Numbered from the stretch's first letter, positions 1 through 7,070 are shown. The stretch is 12,133 bases of DNA from Halomonas halophila (GCA_002433675.1 DJIP01000332.1:2792-14924); one strand, 5' to 3'. Numbers and translations are program-made. Notes: generated from the sequence alone by a model not told the origin.

Positions 1-934
1 CACCATGATGCTGATGGACATCAATTTCGGCACCAGCTTCTTCAATGCCGGCGGCGGCGGTGATCCGGTGCTGTTCCAGCACCTGTTCTGGTTCTTCGGG
101 CATCCCGAGGTCTACATCATGATCCTGCCGGCCTTCGGCATCGTCTCGGTGATCATTCCGACCTTCGCCCGCAAGCGCCTGTTCGGCTATGCCTCCATGG
201 TCTACGCCACCGCTTCCATCGCCATCCTGTCGTTTTTGGTGTGGGCGCATCACATGTTCGTGGTGGGACTGCCGCTGGTGGCGGAGCTGTTCTTCATGTA
301 TAGCACCATGCTGATCGCGGTCCCCACGGGGGTGAAGGTGTTCAACTGGATCACCACCCTGTTTCGTGGCTCGATCAGCTTCGAGCCGGCGATGCTGTTC
401 GCCATCGCCTTTGTAGTGCTGTTTACCATCGGTGGCTTCTCGGGGCTGATGCTGGCAATTTCGCCGGCCGACTTCCAGTACCACGACACCTATTTCGTGG
501 TGGCGCACTTCCACTACGTGCTGGTGCCCGGCGCGGTGTTCTCGATCATGGCGGCAGTCTACTACTGGCTGCCCAAGTGGACTGGCCACTACCCGCACCT
601 GCGGTTGTCCCAGTGGCACTTCTGGCTATCGATCATCGGGGTCAACCTGACCTTCTTCCCGATGCACTTTTCGGGGCTTGCCGGCATGCCGCGGCGGATT
701 CCCGACTACTCGTTGCAGTTCGCCGACTTCAACATGCTCTCCAGCATCGGTGCCTTCATGTTCGGCTTCTCGCAATTGTTGTTCGTGGTCATCGTGATCA
801 TGTGCGTGCGAGGCGGCAGGAAGGCGCCTGCCAAGGCCTGGGATGGCGCCGAGGATCTGGAGTGGACGGTGCCGAGCCCGGCGCCCCTGCACACCTTCGA
901 GCACCCGCCCCAGTATCGGCCGGTGGAGCACTGA
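1..934 (+). CDS. ctaD: Cytochrome c oxidase subunit I, aa3 type (3' part)
   Basis: This is the catalytic subunit of the terminal oxidase, which reduces O2 to water and pumps protons across the inner membrane. The 5' end lies outside the window; the first full codon is at base 2 and about 310 residues are visible. Seen directly: the HPEVY motif (His codon at 101), whose His is a CuB ligand and whose Tyr is the cross-linked residue. Next is the HH pair at 248-253 (CuB ligands), then the K-channel lysine in TGVKVFNW (codon 335), then HFHY with the heme a3 ligand His at 506 and the heme a ligand His at 512. The Glu of GHPEVY marks an A1-type oxidase. ctaG follows after 15 bases with its own Shine-Dalgarno, so the two genes are very likely cotranscribed. 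Family assignment is secure. Confidence 0.98.
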   Translation, partial: TMMLMDINFGTSFFNAGGGGDPVLFQHLFWFFGHPEVYIMILPAFGIVSVIIPTFARKRLFGYASMVYATASIAILSFLVWAHHMFVVGLPLVAELFFMYSTMLIAVPTGVKVFNWITTLFRGSISFEPAMLFAIAFVVLFTIGGFSGLMLAISPADFQYHDTYFVVAHFHYVLVPGAVFSIMAAVYYWLPKWTGHYPHLRLSQWHFWLSIIGVNLTFFPMHFSGLAGMPRRIPDYSLQFADFNMLSSIGAFMFGFSQLLFVVIVIMCVRGGRKAPAKAWDGAEDLEWTVPSPAPLHTFEHPPQYRPVEH

Positions 935-949
935 GTCGGGAGGGAGGTC

Positions 950-1579
950 ATGGCGGACGTCGTCGAGGATCGCAGCCCCCAGGTTCGACGAACCGTGGTG
1001 AAGACTCTGGTGGTGCTGGCGGGGATGTTTGGCTTCGCGTTTGCCCTGGTCCCGCTGTATGACGTCTTCTGCCAGGTGACGGGACTCAACGGCAAGACCT
1101 CGACCAGCGCCCAGACGCTGGTACACGAAGGGGTCGATACCGAACGCACGGTGACGATGCAGTTCGTGACCCGTGGCAGTGCGGGGCTGCCGTGGAAGCT
1201 GGAGGCCCACAGTCGCCAGGTTCGGGTTCACCCGGGGCAGAGCACGGAGGTGTATTTCACCTTTCGCAATCTGGGTGACCAGGCGCTGGTGGCAAGGGCG
1301 GTGCCCAGCGTGACCCCATCGCCGGCGTCGCTTCATCTGCGCAAGCTGGCCTGTTTCTGTTTCGACAATCAACGGCTGGCGCCGGGGGAGAGCTTCGAGG
1401 CACCTCTGGTGTTTCAACTGACCCGCGATCTCCCTGAAGAGATCAAGACAGTGACCTTGGTGTACACCCTCTACCCGCAGGACCAGGGGCCGGAGGTGGC
1501 GACGGTGGCAGACGGCGCGCCGGGCAGTGACAAGGGGCGCCGACCGGCGTCTGGCAAAGACCCAGGAGGTGAAGCATGA
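950..1579 (+). CDS. ctaG: Cytochrome c oxidase assembly protein CtaG/Cox11 (CuB insertion)
   Basis: This is a 209-residue membrane-anchored copper chaperone that delivers copper to the CuB site of subunit I. It has a short cytoplasmic N-terminus, one transmembrane helix at about residues 17-36, and a periplasmic immunoglobulin-like domain. Key residues seen are the conserved Cys41 just after the helix (YDVFCQVTG) and the copper-binding CFCF motif with Cys135 and Cys137, followed by the family-typical LAPGE. The ATG at 950 is preceded by GGGAGG at 938-943 with a 6-base spacing. The stop overlaps the ctaE start as ATGA at 1576-1579, so ctaE translation is probably coupled. The tail after about residue 180 is a low-complexity, Gly/Pro-rich extension with no recognisable role. 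The ctaD-ctaG-ctaE order is standard in proteobacteria. Confidence 0.96.
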   Translation: MADVVEDRSPQVRRTVVKTLVVLAGMFGFAFALVPLYDVFCQVTGLNGKTSTSAQTLVHEGVDTERTVTMQFVTRGSAGLPWKLEAHSRQVRVHPGQSTEVYFTFRNLGDQALVARAVPSVTPSPASLHLRKLACFCFDNQRLAPGESFEAPLVFQLTRDLPEEIKTVTLVYTLYPQDQGPEVATVADGAPGSDKGRRPASGKDPGGEA

Positions 1580-2439
1580 GTGGTGGCAGCTACTACGTAC
1601 CCGCGACCAGCAAGTGGCCGATCCTCGGTTCCCTGGCCATGGGCGTGATGATGGTCGGTGGGGGCACCTGGCTGGTGCACGGCGCCGCGGGGTCGCCGAT
1701 CATGCTGGCGGGACTGGTGGGCATCCTGACGGTGATGGTGCTGTGGTTCAGGGATGTCATCAAGGAGTCCATGTCCGGGCTCTACGACGCCCAGATGGAT
1801 CGCTCCTTCCGCTGGGGCATGGGCTGGTTCATCTTCTCGGAGGTGATGTTCTTCGGGGCCTTCTTCGGGGCGCTCTTCTACGTGCGGACCCTGGCGCTGC
1901 CGTGGCTCGATGGTGAAGGGGCGAAGGGGGTGTCGGCGCTGCTGTGGCCCGACTTCACCGCCAGTTGGCCGCTGGAGAACCCACCCGACAGCGCCATCTC
2001 GGGGCCGACAGAGACCCTGAGCCCGTGGCAGCTGCCGCTGGTCAACACCCTGCTGCTGGTGTCCTCGAGCATTACCCTGACGGTAGCCCACGAAGCGCTG
2101 AAGATGGGCGAGCGTCGTGCCACCCACAACTGGCTGTTCGGCACCGTGTTACTGGGCACCTGCTTCATCATCATCCAGGGTGTCGAATACTACGAGGCCT
2201 ACCATCACCTGGGCCTGACGCTGGAAGCGGGTATCTACGGCTCGACCTTCTTCATGCTGACGGGCTTCCACGGTCTTCACGTCATCATCGGCACCATCAT
2301 CCTTGCCAGCATTCTGATGCGTGTCCGCAAGGGGCATTTCAGGGGTGACAATCACTTCGGCTTCGAGGCGGCGGCCTGGTACTGGCACTTTGTCGACGTG
2401 GTCTGGCTGGGCCTGTTCATCTTTGTCTACGTGTTCTGA
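1576..2439 (+). CDS. ctaE: Cytochrome c oxidase subunit III
   Basis: This is the 287-residue, seven-helix core subunit III of the aa3 oxidase, which stabilises subunit I and its proton uptake path. Family motifs seen are FSEVMFF (residues 87-93, with the conserved helix Glu), the segment PLVNTLLLVSSS near 155, the conserved Glu204 region (QGVEYYEA), FHGLHVIIG (231-239), and FEAAAWYWHFVDVVW (263-277) near the C-terminus. The start is fixed by AGGAGGT at 1564-1570, 5 bases before the ATG, and by the 4-base overlap with ctaG. Only 28 bases separate its stop from the stop of the convergent DUF2909 gene. A weak hairpin (arms GGGACG 2461-2466 and CGTCCC 2477-2482) lies there without a T-tract, so readthrough into SURF1, antisense to DUF2909, is likely. 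Confidence 0.98.
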   Translation: MSGGSYYVPATSKWPILGSLAMGVMMVGGGTWLVHGAAGSPIMLAGLVGILTVMVLWFRDVIKESMSGLYDAQMDRSFRWGMGWFIFSEVMFFGAFFGALFYVRTLALPWLDGEGAKGVSALLWPDFTASWPLENPPDSAISGPTETLSPWQLPLVNTLLLVSSSITLTVAHEALKMGERRATHNWLFGTVLLGTCFIIIQGVEYYEAYHHLGLTLEAGIYGSTFFMLTGFHGLHVIIGTIILASILMRVRKGHFRGDNHFGFEAAAWYWHFVDVVWLGLFIFVYVF

Positions 2440-2467
2440 GTCAGGCGGCAACCGGGGTGAGGGACGC

Positions 2468-2659
2468 TCAGCCGATCGTCCCGGTGGTGAAACCATAGGC
2501 CAGCAATGCCAGCAGCAGGGCGGCCAGGCCTACCCGGATCTTGAGCGAGACTAGCAGGCGGCGTGAGTGGCTGTCGTCATTGAGCAGAAAGCCGACCCCG
2601 GCCGCGAGACTGGCCAGCATGGCCACGAACACGATCAGAATCAGGATCTTGAGCAGCAT
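2468..2659 (-). CDS. DUF2909 twin-transmembrane small protein
   Basis: This 63-residue membrane protein lies on the strand opposite to its oxidase-cluster neighbours. The sequence shows two hydrophobic helices (about residues 3-25 and 43-60) joined by a short polar loop (NDDSHSRR) rich in charged residues. Length, position beside subunit III and SURF1, and helix layout match the DUF2909 family; no biochemical role is known to me. I chose the internal Met at 2659 over the longer frame starting at 2791, because the extra 44 residues are Pro/Arg/Ser-rich, lack family character and are antisense to SURF1. The Shine-Dalgarno is weak (GGA about 8 bases upstream). The start codon overlaps the SURF1 start on the other strand in the palindrome CATG (2657-2660). 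A link to oxidase assembly is inferred from context only. Confidence 0.85.
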   Translation of the reverse strand: MLLKILILIVFVAMLASLAAGVGFLLNDDSHSRRLLVSLKIRVGLAALLLALLAYGFTTGTIG

Positions 2660-3413
2660 GGTGAGAGTCCGTTCGAGTGAGGGGAAAAGGCGTGGTCCGG
2701 GTCGGCTGGTGGCCTGGTGCCTTTTGTGCGCAGCGCTGATGGCGCTGGGTGTCGGACTTGGACTATGGCAGTGGGAGCGCGCCGCCGGCAAGCGCGACTA
2801 TCTTGCAAACCTTGCCGAGGCACCGACATTGAATATGCCAGGGACATTGCCACCGGACGGTAGCCGGCTGTCGCTCGAAGGCGTTTTTCAGGCCGACGAA
2901 ACCCTCTATCTGGACAACCGGATGCTCGGCAATCGACTCGGGGTGGCGGTGCTTACGCCCTTTGTCGACGTCGAGGGGCAGCGGTGGCTGGTGGAGCGCG
3001 GGTTTCTCGAGACAGGGGTGTCGCGCCGGGCGCCACATGCTGAGACCCCAAGCGGGCTGGTGTCGCTGAGCGGTGACTGGCAGGCGGATGGCCGGCGCAC
3101 GCCGCGATTCGGTGACAACCTGGAAGGCTCGCGACTGCAGCGCATCGAGCTCGGAGCCTGGGACGGGGAATTCAGCTATGCCGGTTGGCTTCATCAGCGC
3201 CAGGGTCCCGGGCATCTGGAGGACTGGTGGACGCCTAACGTCATGCCCCCGGAGCGACATCTGGCTTATGCAGTGCAGTGGTGGGGGCTTTCGCTGGTGG
3301 CGTTGCTGGCGCTGCTGTTCGGAGGTCGGCGACTCTATCGTGACCTGTGGGCGGCCGGTACATCGAGCCCTGAAACGTCGAGCGCCGATATGACCGCCAG
3401 GCAAGAACGCTGA
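2658..3413 (+). CDS. surf1: SURF1 family cytochrome oxidase biogenesis protein
   Basis: This is a 251-residue inner-membrane assembly factor. SURF1/Shy1 proteins help deliver heme A to subunit I. It shows the classic topology: an N-terminal helix (about residues 17-37), a periplasmic domain, and a C-terminal helix (about 206-222). Motifs seen are GLWQWERAAGK (35-45, family LGxWQxxRxxxK), LDNR (85-88), WLVERGF (110-116) and RHLAYAVQWWGL (200-211), just before the second helix. The frame is open further upstream to 2541, but that part is antisense to DUF2909 and looks non-coding. The likely start is ATG 2658, with AGGA at 2643-2646 at a rather long 11-base spacing; GTG 2661 is an alternative. 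No independent promoter is obvious, so transcription may come from ctaD-ctaG-ctaE readthrough. Confidence 0.95.
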   Translation: MVRVRSSEGKRRGPGRLVAWCLLCAALMALGVGLGLWQWERAAGKRDYLANLAEAPTLNMPGTLPPDGSRLSLEGVFQADETLYLDNRMLGNRLGVAVLTPFVDVEGQRWLVERGFLETGVSRRAPHAETPSGLVSLSGDWQADGRRTPRFGDNLEGSRLQRIELGAWDGEFSYAGWLHQRQGPGHLEDWWTPNVMPPERHLAYAVQWWGLSLVALLALLFGGRRLYRDLWAAGTSSPETSSADMTARQER

Positions 3414-3498
3414 GGCCGTGAGATGGCAAGACTGGGAAAAAAAACCGCGTAAGACGACAACGCCGCGAAGGACAGGAAAGGGGCGAACGGCAGGCGAA

Positions 3499-3584
3499 AA
3501 CAAGAGACTGGCGCGAGAACAAGAGACTTGCGCGAGAACAGAGATGACGACGAGACCAACAGGTCACCGCGAGAACAAGAGTCT
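3499..3584. repeat. Degenerate tandem repeat, ~19-base unit, purine-rich intergenic
   Basis: In the 233-base gap between SURF1 and the SCO-like gene, the unit AACAAGAGACTKGCGCGAG occurs at 3499-3517 and 3518-3536, differing at one base. A shortened third copy starts at 3537 (AACAGAGA), a decayed unit is near 3558 (AACAGGTC, then CCGCGAG), and a last partial copy is AACAAGAGTCT at 3574-3584. The whole gap is strongly purine-rich on the + strand and includes an A8 run at 3437-3444 and the palindrome CTATCGATAG at 3583-3592. I see no convincing gene in it. Whether the repeat is dispersed elsewhere in the genome cannot be judged here. Confidence 0.75.
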
Positions 3585-3646
3585 ATCGATAGCCCAGCGG
3601 GCACGGCGGGACCGAACGTGTCGACGCAAGGAGTGGAGGTGCGAGG

Positions 3647-4300
3647 ATGACGACGATGGGGTGGCAGCGGCTGAAGCTGATCGCACTGATCGCGATCTTT
3701 GTGATGCCCATGGCGCTTGCCTGGGGCATGGTCGAGTTCCGTATCGGCATTCCCGACAATCGTACCGCCCACGGGGCACTGGATGCCGATGTGCCGCCGT
3801 TGTCCCGGTGGCCGGCTCTTGAGCGCACAGACATTGCCAGTCGCGATCGTGGAGGGGAGCTCGCGGCCCATGCCTGGACCCTTGCCTACGACTGCGGCGA
3901 TAGCTGCGACGAAGACGCGGATCGTTGGTGGCGCCTGCACCGGGCGCTGGGCAAGGACGCCCATCGTCTTAGTCGGGTGCGCGTGGGTGGAGACGCCGCC
4001 GCCTTGCCTGGCGAGTCGCTGATGACCTGGACCGAGTCGCCGGAGTGGGCCAGCCAAGGGCAGGCGTGGCTGCTTGACCCCCAGGGGTGGGTGGCGGTCG
4101 CCTATCCTGCCGGGGTGGAGACCCGGGCGGTGATGGACGACATCGAGCATCTGTTCAAGCGCAATCCCGAGCCACCGCTTGCTGCCCTGGGCGAAGATCC
4201 CGGTGAGGCCGAGGCTAGCGCAGGTGCCACCTACCTGGTCAGTCTGCAGGACAGCCAAGGTGCCAGCGAAGACGCCCGCCAGGAGGTCCGCCATGAATGA
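3647..4300 (+). CDS. Membrane-anchored SCO-like (thioredoxin-fold-like) protein of the oxidase cluster
   Basis: This is a 217-residue protein of the group found between SURF1 and ctaA in pseudomonad-type clusters, usually annotated as hypothetical. Seen: one N-terminal helix (about residues 8-26), then a soluble domain with Cys83 and Cys87 in CX3C spacing (DCGDSC), an amphipathic segment RWWRLHRALGKDAHRL, and WLLDPQGWVAVAYPAG (141-156), which resembles the LxDPxG strand of SCO copper chaperones. The distal His that SCO proteins carry just before LxDPxG is absent; Ser/Gln occupy the region. The C-terminal 40 residues are acidic and low complexity. The start is supported by GGAGGT at 3635-3640, 6 bases before the ATG; ATG 3656 is an alternative. 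It overlaps ctaA by 8 bases. A role in copper or thiol handling during CuA/CuB assembly is inference. Confidence 0.85.
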   Translation: MTTMGWQRLKLIALIAIFVMPMALAWGMVEFRIGIPDNRTAHGALDADVPPLSRWPALERTDIASRDRGGELAAHAWTLAYDCGDSCDEDADRWWRLHRALGKDAHRLSRVRVGGDAAALPGESLMTWTESPEWASQGQAWLLDPQGWVAVAYPAGVETRAVMDDIEHLFKRNPEPPLAALGEDPGEAEASAGATYLVSLQDSQGASEDARQEVRHE

Positions 4301-5333
4301 TCGACGCCTGACGACGCTGCGGCTCTTGAGTCTGGTGGGGGCGCTGTTCACCGCCCTGGTCATCATGGCCGGTGCCTGCACTCGGTTGCTGGATGCCGGG
4401 CTTGGCTGTCCCGACTGGCCGGGGTGCTATGGGGCGCTGGTCGTGCCCGATGCAAGCAGCGCTCTGCTGCATAGTCCGGATGCACCGCTGGAGGCCTCCA
4501 AGGCCTGGATGGAAATGATTCATCGCTACCTGGCCGGATGTCTTGGGGTCATGGTGATGGCCCTGCTGGTGCTGGCCTGGCCCAGGCGGCGCAAGCCTGG
4601 GTTTCCCTGGCGTCTGATGCTGATGCTGTTCGCCGCCTTGATGGTGCAGGGGGCCTTCGGTGCCTACACCGTGACCCTCAAGCTGTGGCCCCAGGTGGTG
4701 ACCCTTCATCTGCTGGGTGGGCTCACGGTGATGACGCTGTTCATGTGGCTGCATCTGCGACTGCGTCGTGTTGCCAAGGGGGAAGCGGAGCTCGCCGCGC
4801 GACCATTGGGGGCGCTGATGGGGGTGGCCACCATGCTGCTGGTACTGCAACTGGCGCTGGGGGGGTGGACCTCCAGCAACTACGCCGGCATCGCCTGTCA
4901 GGGGTTTCCCACCTGCAATAGCCAGTGGGTGCCCGACACCGACTGGGGAGAGGGCTTTCACTTGACTCAGACGGTGGGGCCCAACTATCTCCATGGAGCC
5001 CTGCACGCCGAGGCGCGCACCACGATCCATCTGGCCCATCGGCTCGGGGCGCTGGCGTTGACGCTGGCACTGGCGCTGGTGGTGATCCGTCGCTGGCATC
5101 GCCGCGAGATGCGGCCCTGGTTGCTGACGCTGGCAGGAGCGACGGCTTTGCAGGTCGCCCTGGGTATCGCCAATGTCCTGTTGTGGCTGCCGCTGGGGCT
5201 GGCGCTTCTGCATACTGCCGGCGCGGTACTGCTGGTCTTCAGTTTTACCCTGGTGGCGTGGAAGCAGCGCCATTCGAGACAGGCAGTGAAGGGGCGTCAA
5301 CGCCAGACCAGAGGAGGGTGGCTCCATGCGTGA
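4293..5333 (+). CDS. ctaA: Heme A synthase (COX15/CtaA family)
   Basis: This 346-residue, eight-helix membrane enzyme oxidises the C8 methyl of heme O to the formyl group of heme A. The four-helix-bundle duplication is visible through its four candidate heme-ligand histidines: His77 (EMIHRYLAG), His139 (VTLHLLGG), His249 (IHLAHRLGA) and His307 (LLHTAGA). Family signatures also include TRLLDAGLGCPDWPGC (30-45) and YAGIACQGFPTCNSQW (197-212), each with a Cys pair in the periplasmic loops. The start at 4293 is set by AGGAGGT at 4281-4287, 5 bases upstream. The frame stays open upstream only because it overlaps the SCO-like gene. It overlaps that gene by 8 bases and ctaB by 8 bases, so the three are translationally linked. 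Confidence 0.97.
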   Translation: MNDRRLTTLRLLSLVGALFTALVIMAGACTRLLDAGLGCPDWPGCYGALVVPDASSALLHSPDAPLEASKAWMEMIHRYLAGCLGVMVMALLVLAWPRRRKPGFPWRLMLMLFAALMVQGAFGAYTVTLKLWPQVVTLHLLGGLTVMTLFMWLHLRLRRVAKGEAELAARPLGALMGVATMLLVLQLALGGWTSSNYAGIACQGFPTCNSQWVPDTDWGEGFHLTQTVGPNYLHGALHAEARTTIHLAHRLGALALTLALALVVIRRWHRREMRPWLLTLAGATALQVALGIANVLLWLPLGLALLHTAGAVLLVFSFTLVAWKQRHSRQAVKGRQRQTRGGWLHA

Positions 5334-6246
5334 TGCACAGACCATGGGTGTGGCGACCCATCCGCTTTGGCGTGACTTGCTGACGCTGTGTAAATGGCGA
5401 GTGGTCATGGTGATGCTGGTGTGCGCCCTGGTGGGAATGTTGCTGGCGATACCCGGGACGATATCGCCAGCAGCGATCAACGCCATGGTTTGCGGGCTTG
5501 TCGGGATTGCGCTGGCCGCCGCCGGGGCTGCAGCGATCAACCACGTGGTGGACCGCAAGCTGGATGCGCGGATGCACCGCACCTCGCGACGCCCGCTGGC
5601 GTCCGGGCGCCTGTCGACGCCGCTGGCGCTGGCCTGGGCGCTGTCATTGTCGATCTCGGGGGTGGCGCTGCTGGCGCTGACCGTCAATCCGTTGACCGCC
5701 TGGCTGACGCTGTTGTCGCTGGTCGGTTATGCGTTGATCTACACCGTGTTTCTGAAACGGGCCACGCCACAGAACATTGTCATTGGCGGTGTCGCCGGTG
5801 CCGCGCCGCCACTGCTCGGCTGGACCAGCGTGACCGGGACGGTGGGCGCTGAACCCTTGCTGCTCATGTTGATCATCTTTGCCTGGACGCCGCCGCACTT
5901 CTGGGCGCTGGCGATCTACAAGCGTGATGAATACGCCGAGGCAGGGGTGCCGATGCTGCCGGTGACCCATGGCCTCGCCTTTGCCAGACTGCAGGTGTGG
6001 CTTTACGGCTGGCTGACGGTAGCGGCCACCTTGCTGCCGTTCACCATCGGCATGAGTGGCTGGCTCTATCTGGTCAGCGTATGTCTTCTCAATCTACGCT
6101 TCATGCAGTGGAATCTCAGGGTCTGGCGTGGTCACGACGATCAGGCGCCCTTGCAGGCTTTCTGGTTCTCCATTCGCTATCTTCTCGGCGTCTTTCTGGC
6201 GTTGTTGCTGGATCACTATCTGAGTATCGCCTTGAGTCCTGCGTAG
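5326..6246 (+). CDS. ctaB: Protoheme IX farnesyltransferase (heme O synthase)
   Basis: This 306-residue polytopic UbiA-superfamily prenyltransferase (also called CyoE) attaches a farnesyl group to heme B, giving heme O, the substrate of CtaA encoded just upstream. The Asp-rich prenyl-diphosphate site is seen as N72-x3-D76-x3-D80 (INHVVDRKLDARM), followed by RTSRRPLASG. The second conserved region is FLKRATPQNIVIGG (142-155) with Lys144-Arg145, then TPPHFWALAIYKRDEYAEAGVPML (about 188-211). There are about nine hydrophobic helices. The ATG at 5326 has GAGGAGG at 5311-5317 with an 8-base spacing, inside the end of ctaA. No gene for a canonical SCO protein follows, unlike the pseudomonad order. 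No clear terminator follows. Confidence 0.97.
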   Translation: MRDAQTMGVATHPLWRDLLTLCKWRVVMVMLVCALVGMLLAIPGTISPAAINAMVCGLVGIALAAAGAAAINHVVDRKLDARMHRTSRRPLASGRLSTPLALAWALSLSISGVALLALTVNPLTAWLTLLSLVGYALIYTVFLKRATPQNIVIGGVAGAAPPLLGWTSVTGTVGAEPLLLMLIIFAWTPPHFWALAIYKRDEYAEAGVPMLPVTHGLAFARLQVWLYGWLTVAATLLPFTIGMSGWLYLVSVCLLNLRFMQWNLRVWRGHDDQAPLQAFWFSIRYLLGVFLALLLDHYLSIALSPA

Positions 6247-6365
6247 CCGACGGCGGTAGTTCAACGGTTCGGTGTCACGGAAGTGTCATCGGCAGGGGGC
6301 AACAATGCAGGCGACAGTCAGCGGTCTTTCTCGTGATGGATGGTTCAGCCTCCCTGGTAGATGTG

Positions 6366-6371
6366 TAGAAT
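6366..6371 (+). promoter_or_regulatory. Candidate -10 element for the DUF2489 gene
   Basis: TAGAAT matches five of six bases of the sigma70 -10 consensus and lies 30 bases before the ATG at 6402, inside the 155-base gap after ctaB. No convincing -35 is seen at 16-18 bases (the best is TTCAGC at 6344-6349), so the call rests on one hexamer and position. Confidence 0.35.
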
Positions 6372-6401
6372 GCCTCCTTTGACCATCGCACAGGGGGCTG
6401 C

Positions 6402-6869
6402 ATGTCCACGATGCTCGCTTATGCCTTGCTCGGGCTTGGCATTGTCATCATTGCCGCGTTGGCGTGGTACGCCTTATCGTTGAAGAAAGAGGTTCGACGC
6501 CGAGAGGGAGTGATTCGGGACGAGGAGCGCCGAGCCAGGGAAAATGGCCTGGAAAACCTCGGTCTGGTGGCGTCGGCGCTGTTGCAGCGCCAGGTCGATG
6601 TGACCGAGGGCTGCTGGCGGTTGAAAGTATTGTTCGAGATTGTCGATCCGGCACTGCTTGAGCGGCGCGAGTTCAAGGTCTTTGCCGAGGTCTACGAACA
6701 GACCCGTCATCTGCACACACATCAGGCTCGTCAAGAGCTTACGCCCAAAGAGCGGTTCGCTGAAGACAAGCAGCGACTCGCTGTAGAGGAAGCGAATCGC
6801 GAGGATGTGCTGGCTGCGGCACAGGCTGCGCTGGATTTTCAAGCCCGTTACCCCGACTCTCTCAATTGA
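6402..6869 (+). CDS. DUF2489 single-pass membrane protein
   Basis: This 155-residue protein matches the DUF2489 family in layout: an N-terminal transmembrane helix (about residues 5-26), then a highly charged, largely helical cytoplasmic region beginning KKEVRRREGVIRDEERRARENG. It goes on to LVASALLQRQVDVTEGCWRLK, which holds the only Cys. The C-terminal half is rich in Glu, Gln, Arg and Ala and could form a coiled coil. No enzymatic motif is visible and I know of no established function. The start at ATG 6402 has AGGGG at 6392-6396, about 5 bases upstream; ATG 6411 is a possible alternative. It lies 155 bases from ctaB with its own putative promoter, so it is probably outside the oxidase operon. 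Confidence 0.85.
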   Translation: MSTMLAYALLGLGIVIIAALAWYALSLKKEVRRREGVIRDEERRARENGLENLGLVASALLQRQVDVTEGCWRLKVLFEIVDPALLERREFKVFAEVYEQTRHLHTHQARQELTPKERFAEDKQRLAVEEANREDVLAAAQAALDFQARYPDSLN

Positions 6870-6926
6870 GCGATCTCGAACACTGTTCGATGAAGTGAAT
6901 GACGGGCGGGTATCGCCTGTGCTAGT

Positions 6927-6955
6927 TTGATTGTACAGAAGCGATACGTCATGAT
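6927..6955 (+). promoter_or_regulatory. Candidate distal sigma70 promoter for the OmpA-family gene
   Basis: TTGATT at 6927-6932 and CATGAT at 6950-6955 are separated by 17 bases; each matches four of six consensus bases. Transcription would start near 6962 and give a leader of about 225 bases that begins with the 6975-6998 hairpin. The -10 lies within the inverted repeat 6941-6960. Weak matches, so tentative. Confidence 0.3.
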
Positions 6956-6960
6956 ATCGC
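6941..6960. repeat. Inverted repeat GCGATA / TATCGC, possible operator
   Basis: The arms GCGATA (6941-6946) and TATCGC (6955-6960) flank 8 bases. A further TATCGC lies at 6911-6916 within a 9-base direct repeat TATCGCCTG (6911-6919 and 6955-6963). It coincides with the -10 of the candidate distal promoter, as a repressor site would. Confidence 0.4.
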
Positions 6961-6974
6961 CTGCAAGGGATTGG

Positions 6975-6998
6975 TCGTGCAGCGATTGTCTTGCACGA
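6975..6998 (+). repeat. Inverted repeat TCGTGCA / TGCACGA in the leader
   Basis: Perfect 7-base arms at 6975-6981 and 6992-6998 flank 10 bases, and G-U pairs can add one pair on each side. No T-tract follows, so it is not an intrinsic terminator. It could be a 5'-end stabilising hairpin in the ompA-like mRNA or a protein-binding site. Confidence 0.4.
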
Positions 6999-7070
6999 TG
7001 GGCCGTTGGCAGAAGACGTTGAGATATTGGCGACTAATAGACTGGCTAGGCGCTGTATTTCATGCTTTTC

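Noticed and set aside
3437..3462. A8 run considered as the T-tract of a minus-strand terminator
   Set aside because: Only a 4-base CGCG pairing with a long loop precedes it on that strand, and no minus-strand gene ends there.
3335..4381. Minus-strand open frame of 348 codons over SURF1 end, repeat gap and SCO-like gene
   Set aside because: Low-complexity composition; it spans the purine-rich repeat as Ser/Leu/Phe runs, has no family resemblance and no good start.
4239..5687. Very long minus-strand open frame (482 codons) across ctaA/ctaB
   Set aside because: It is antisense to two well-supported genes, and its translation is Gln/His/Pro/Arg-rich without domains. This is the usual artefact of GC-rich coding DNA.
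6876..6890. Palindrome TCGAAC-ACT-GTTCGA considered as a LexA box
   Set aside because: It resembles the Gram-positive box but with a 3-base instead of 4-base gap, and gammaproteobacterial LexA uses CTG-N10-CAG. It lies downstream of DUF2489 without an SOS gene.
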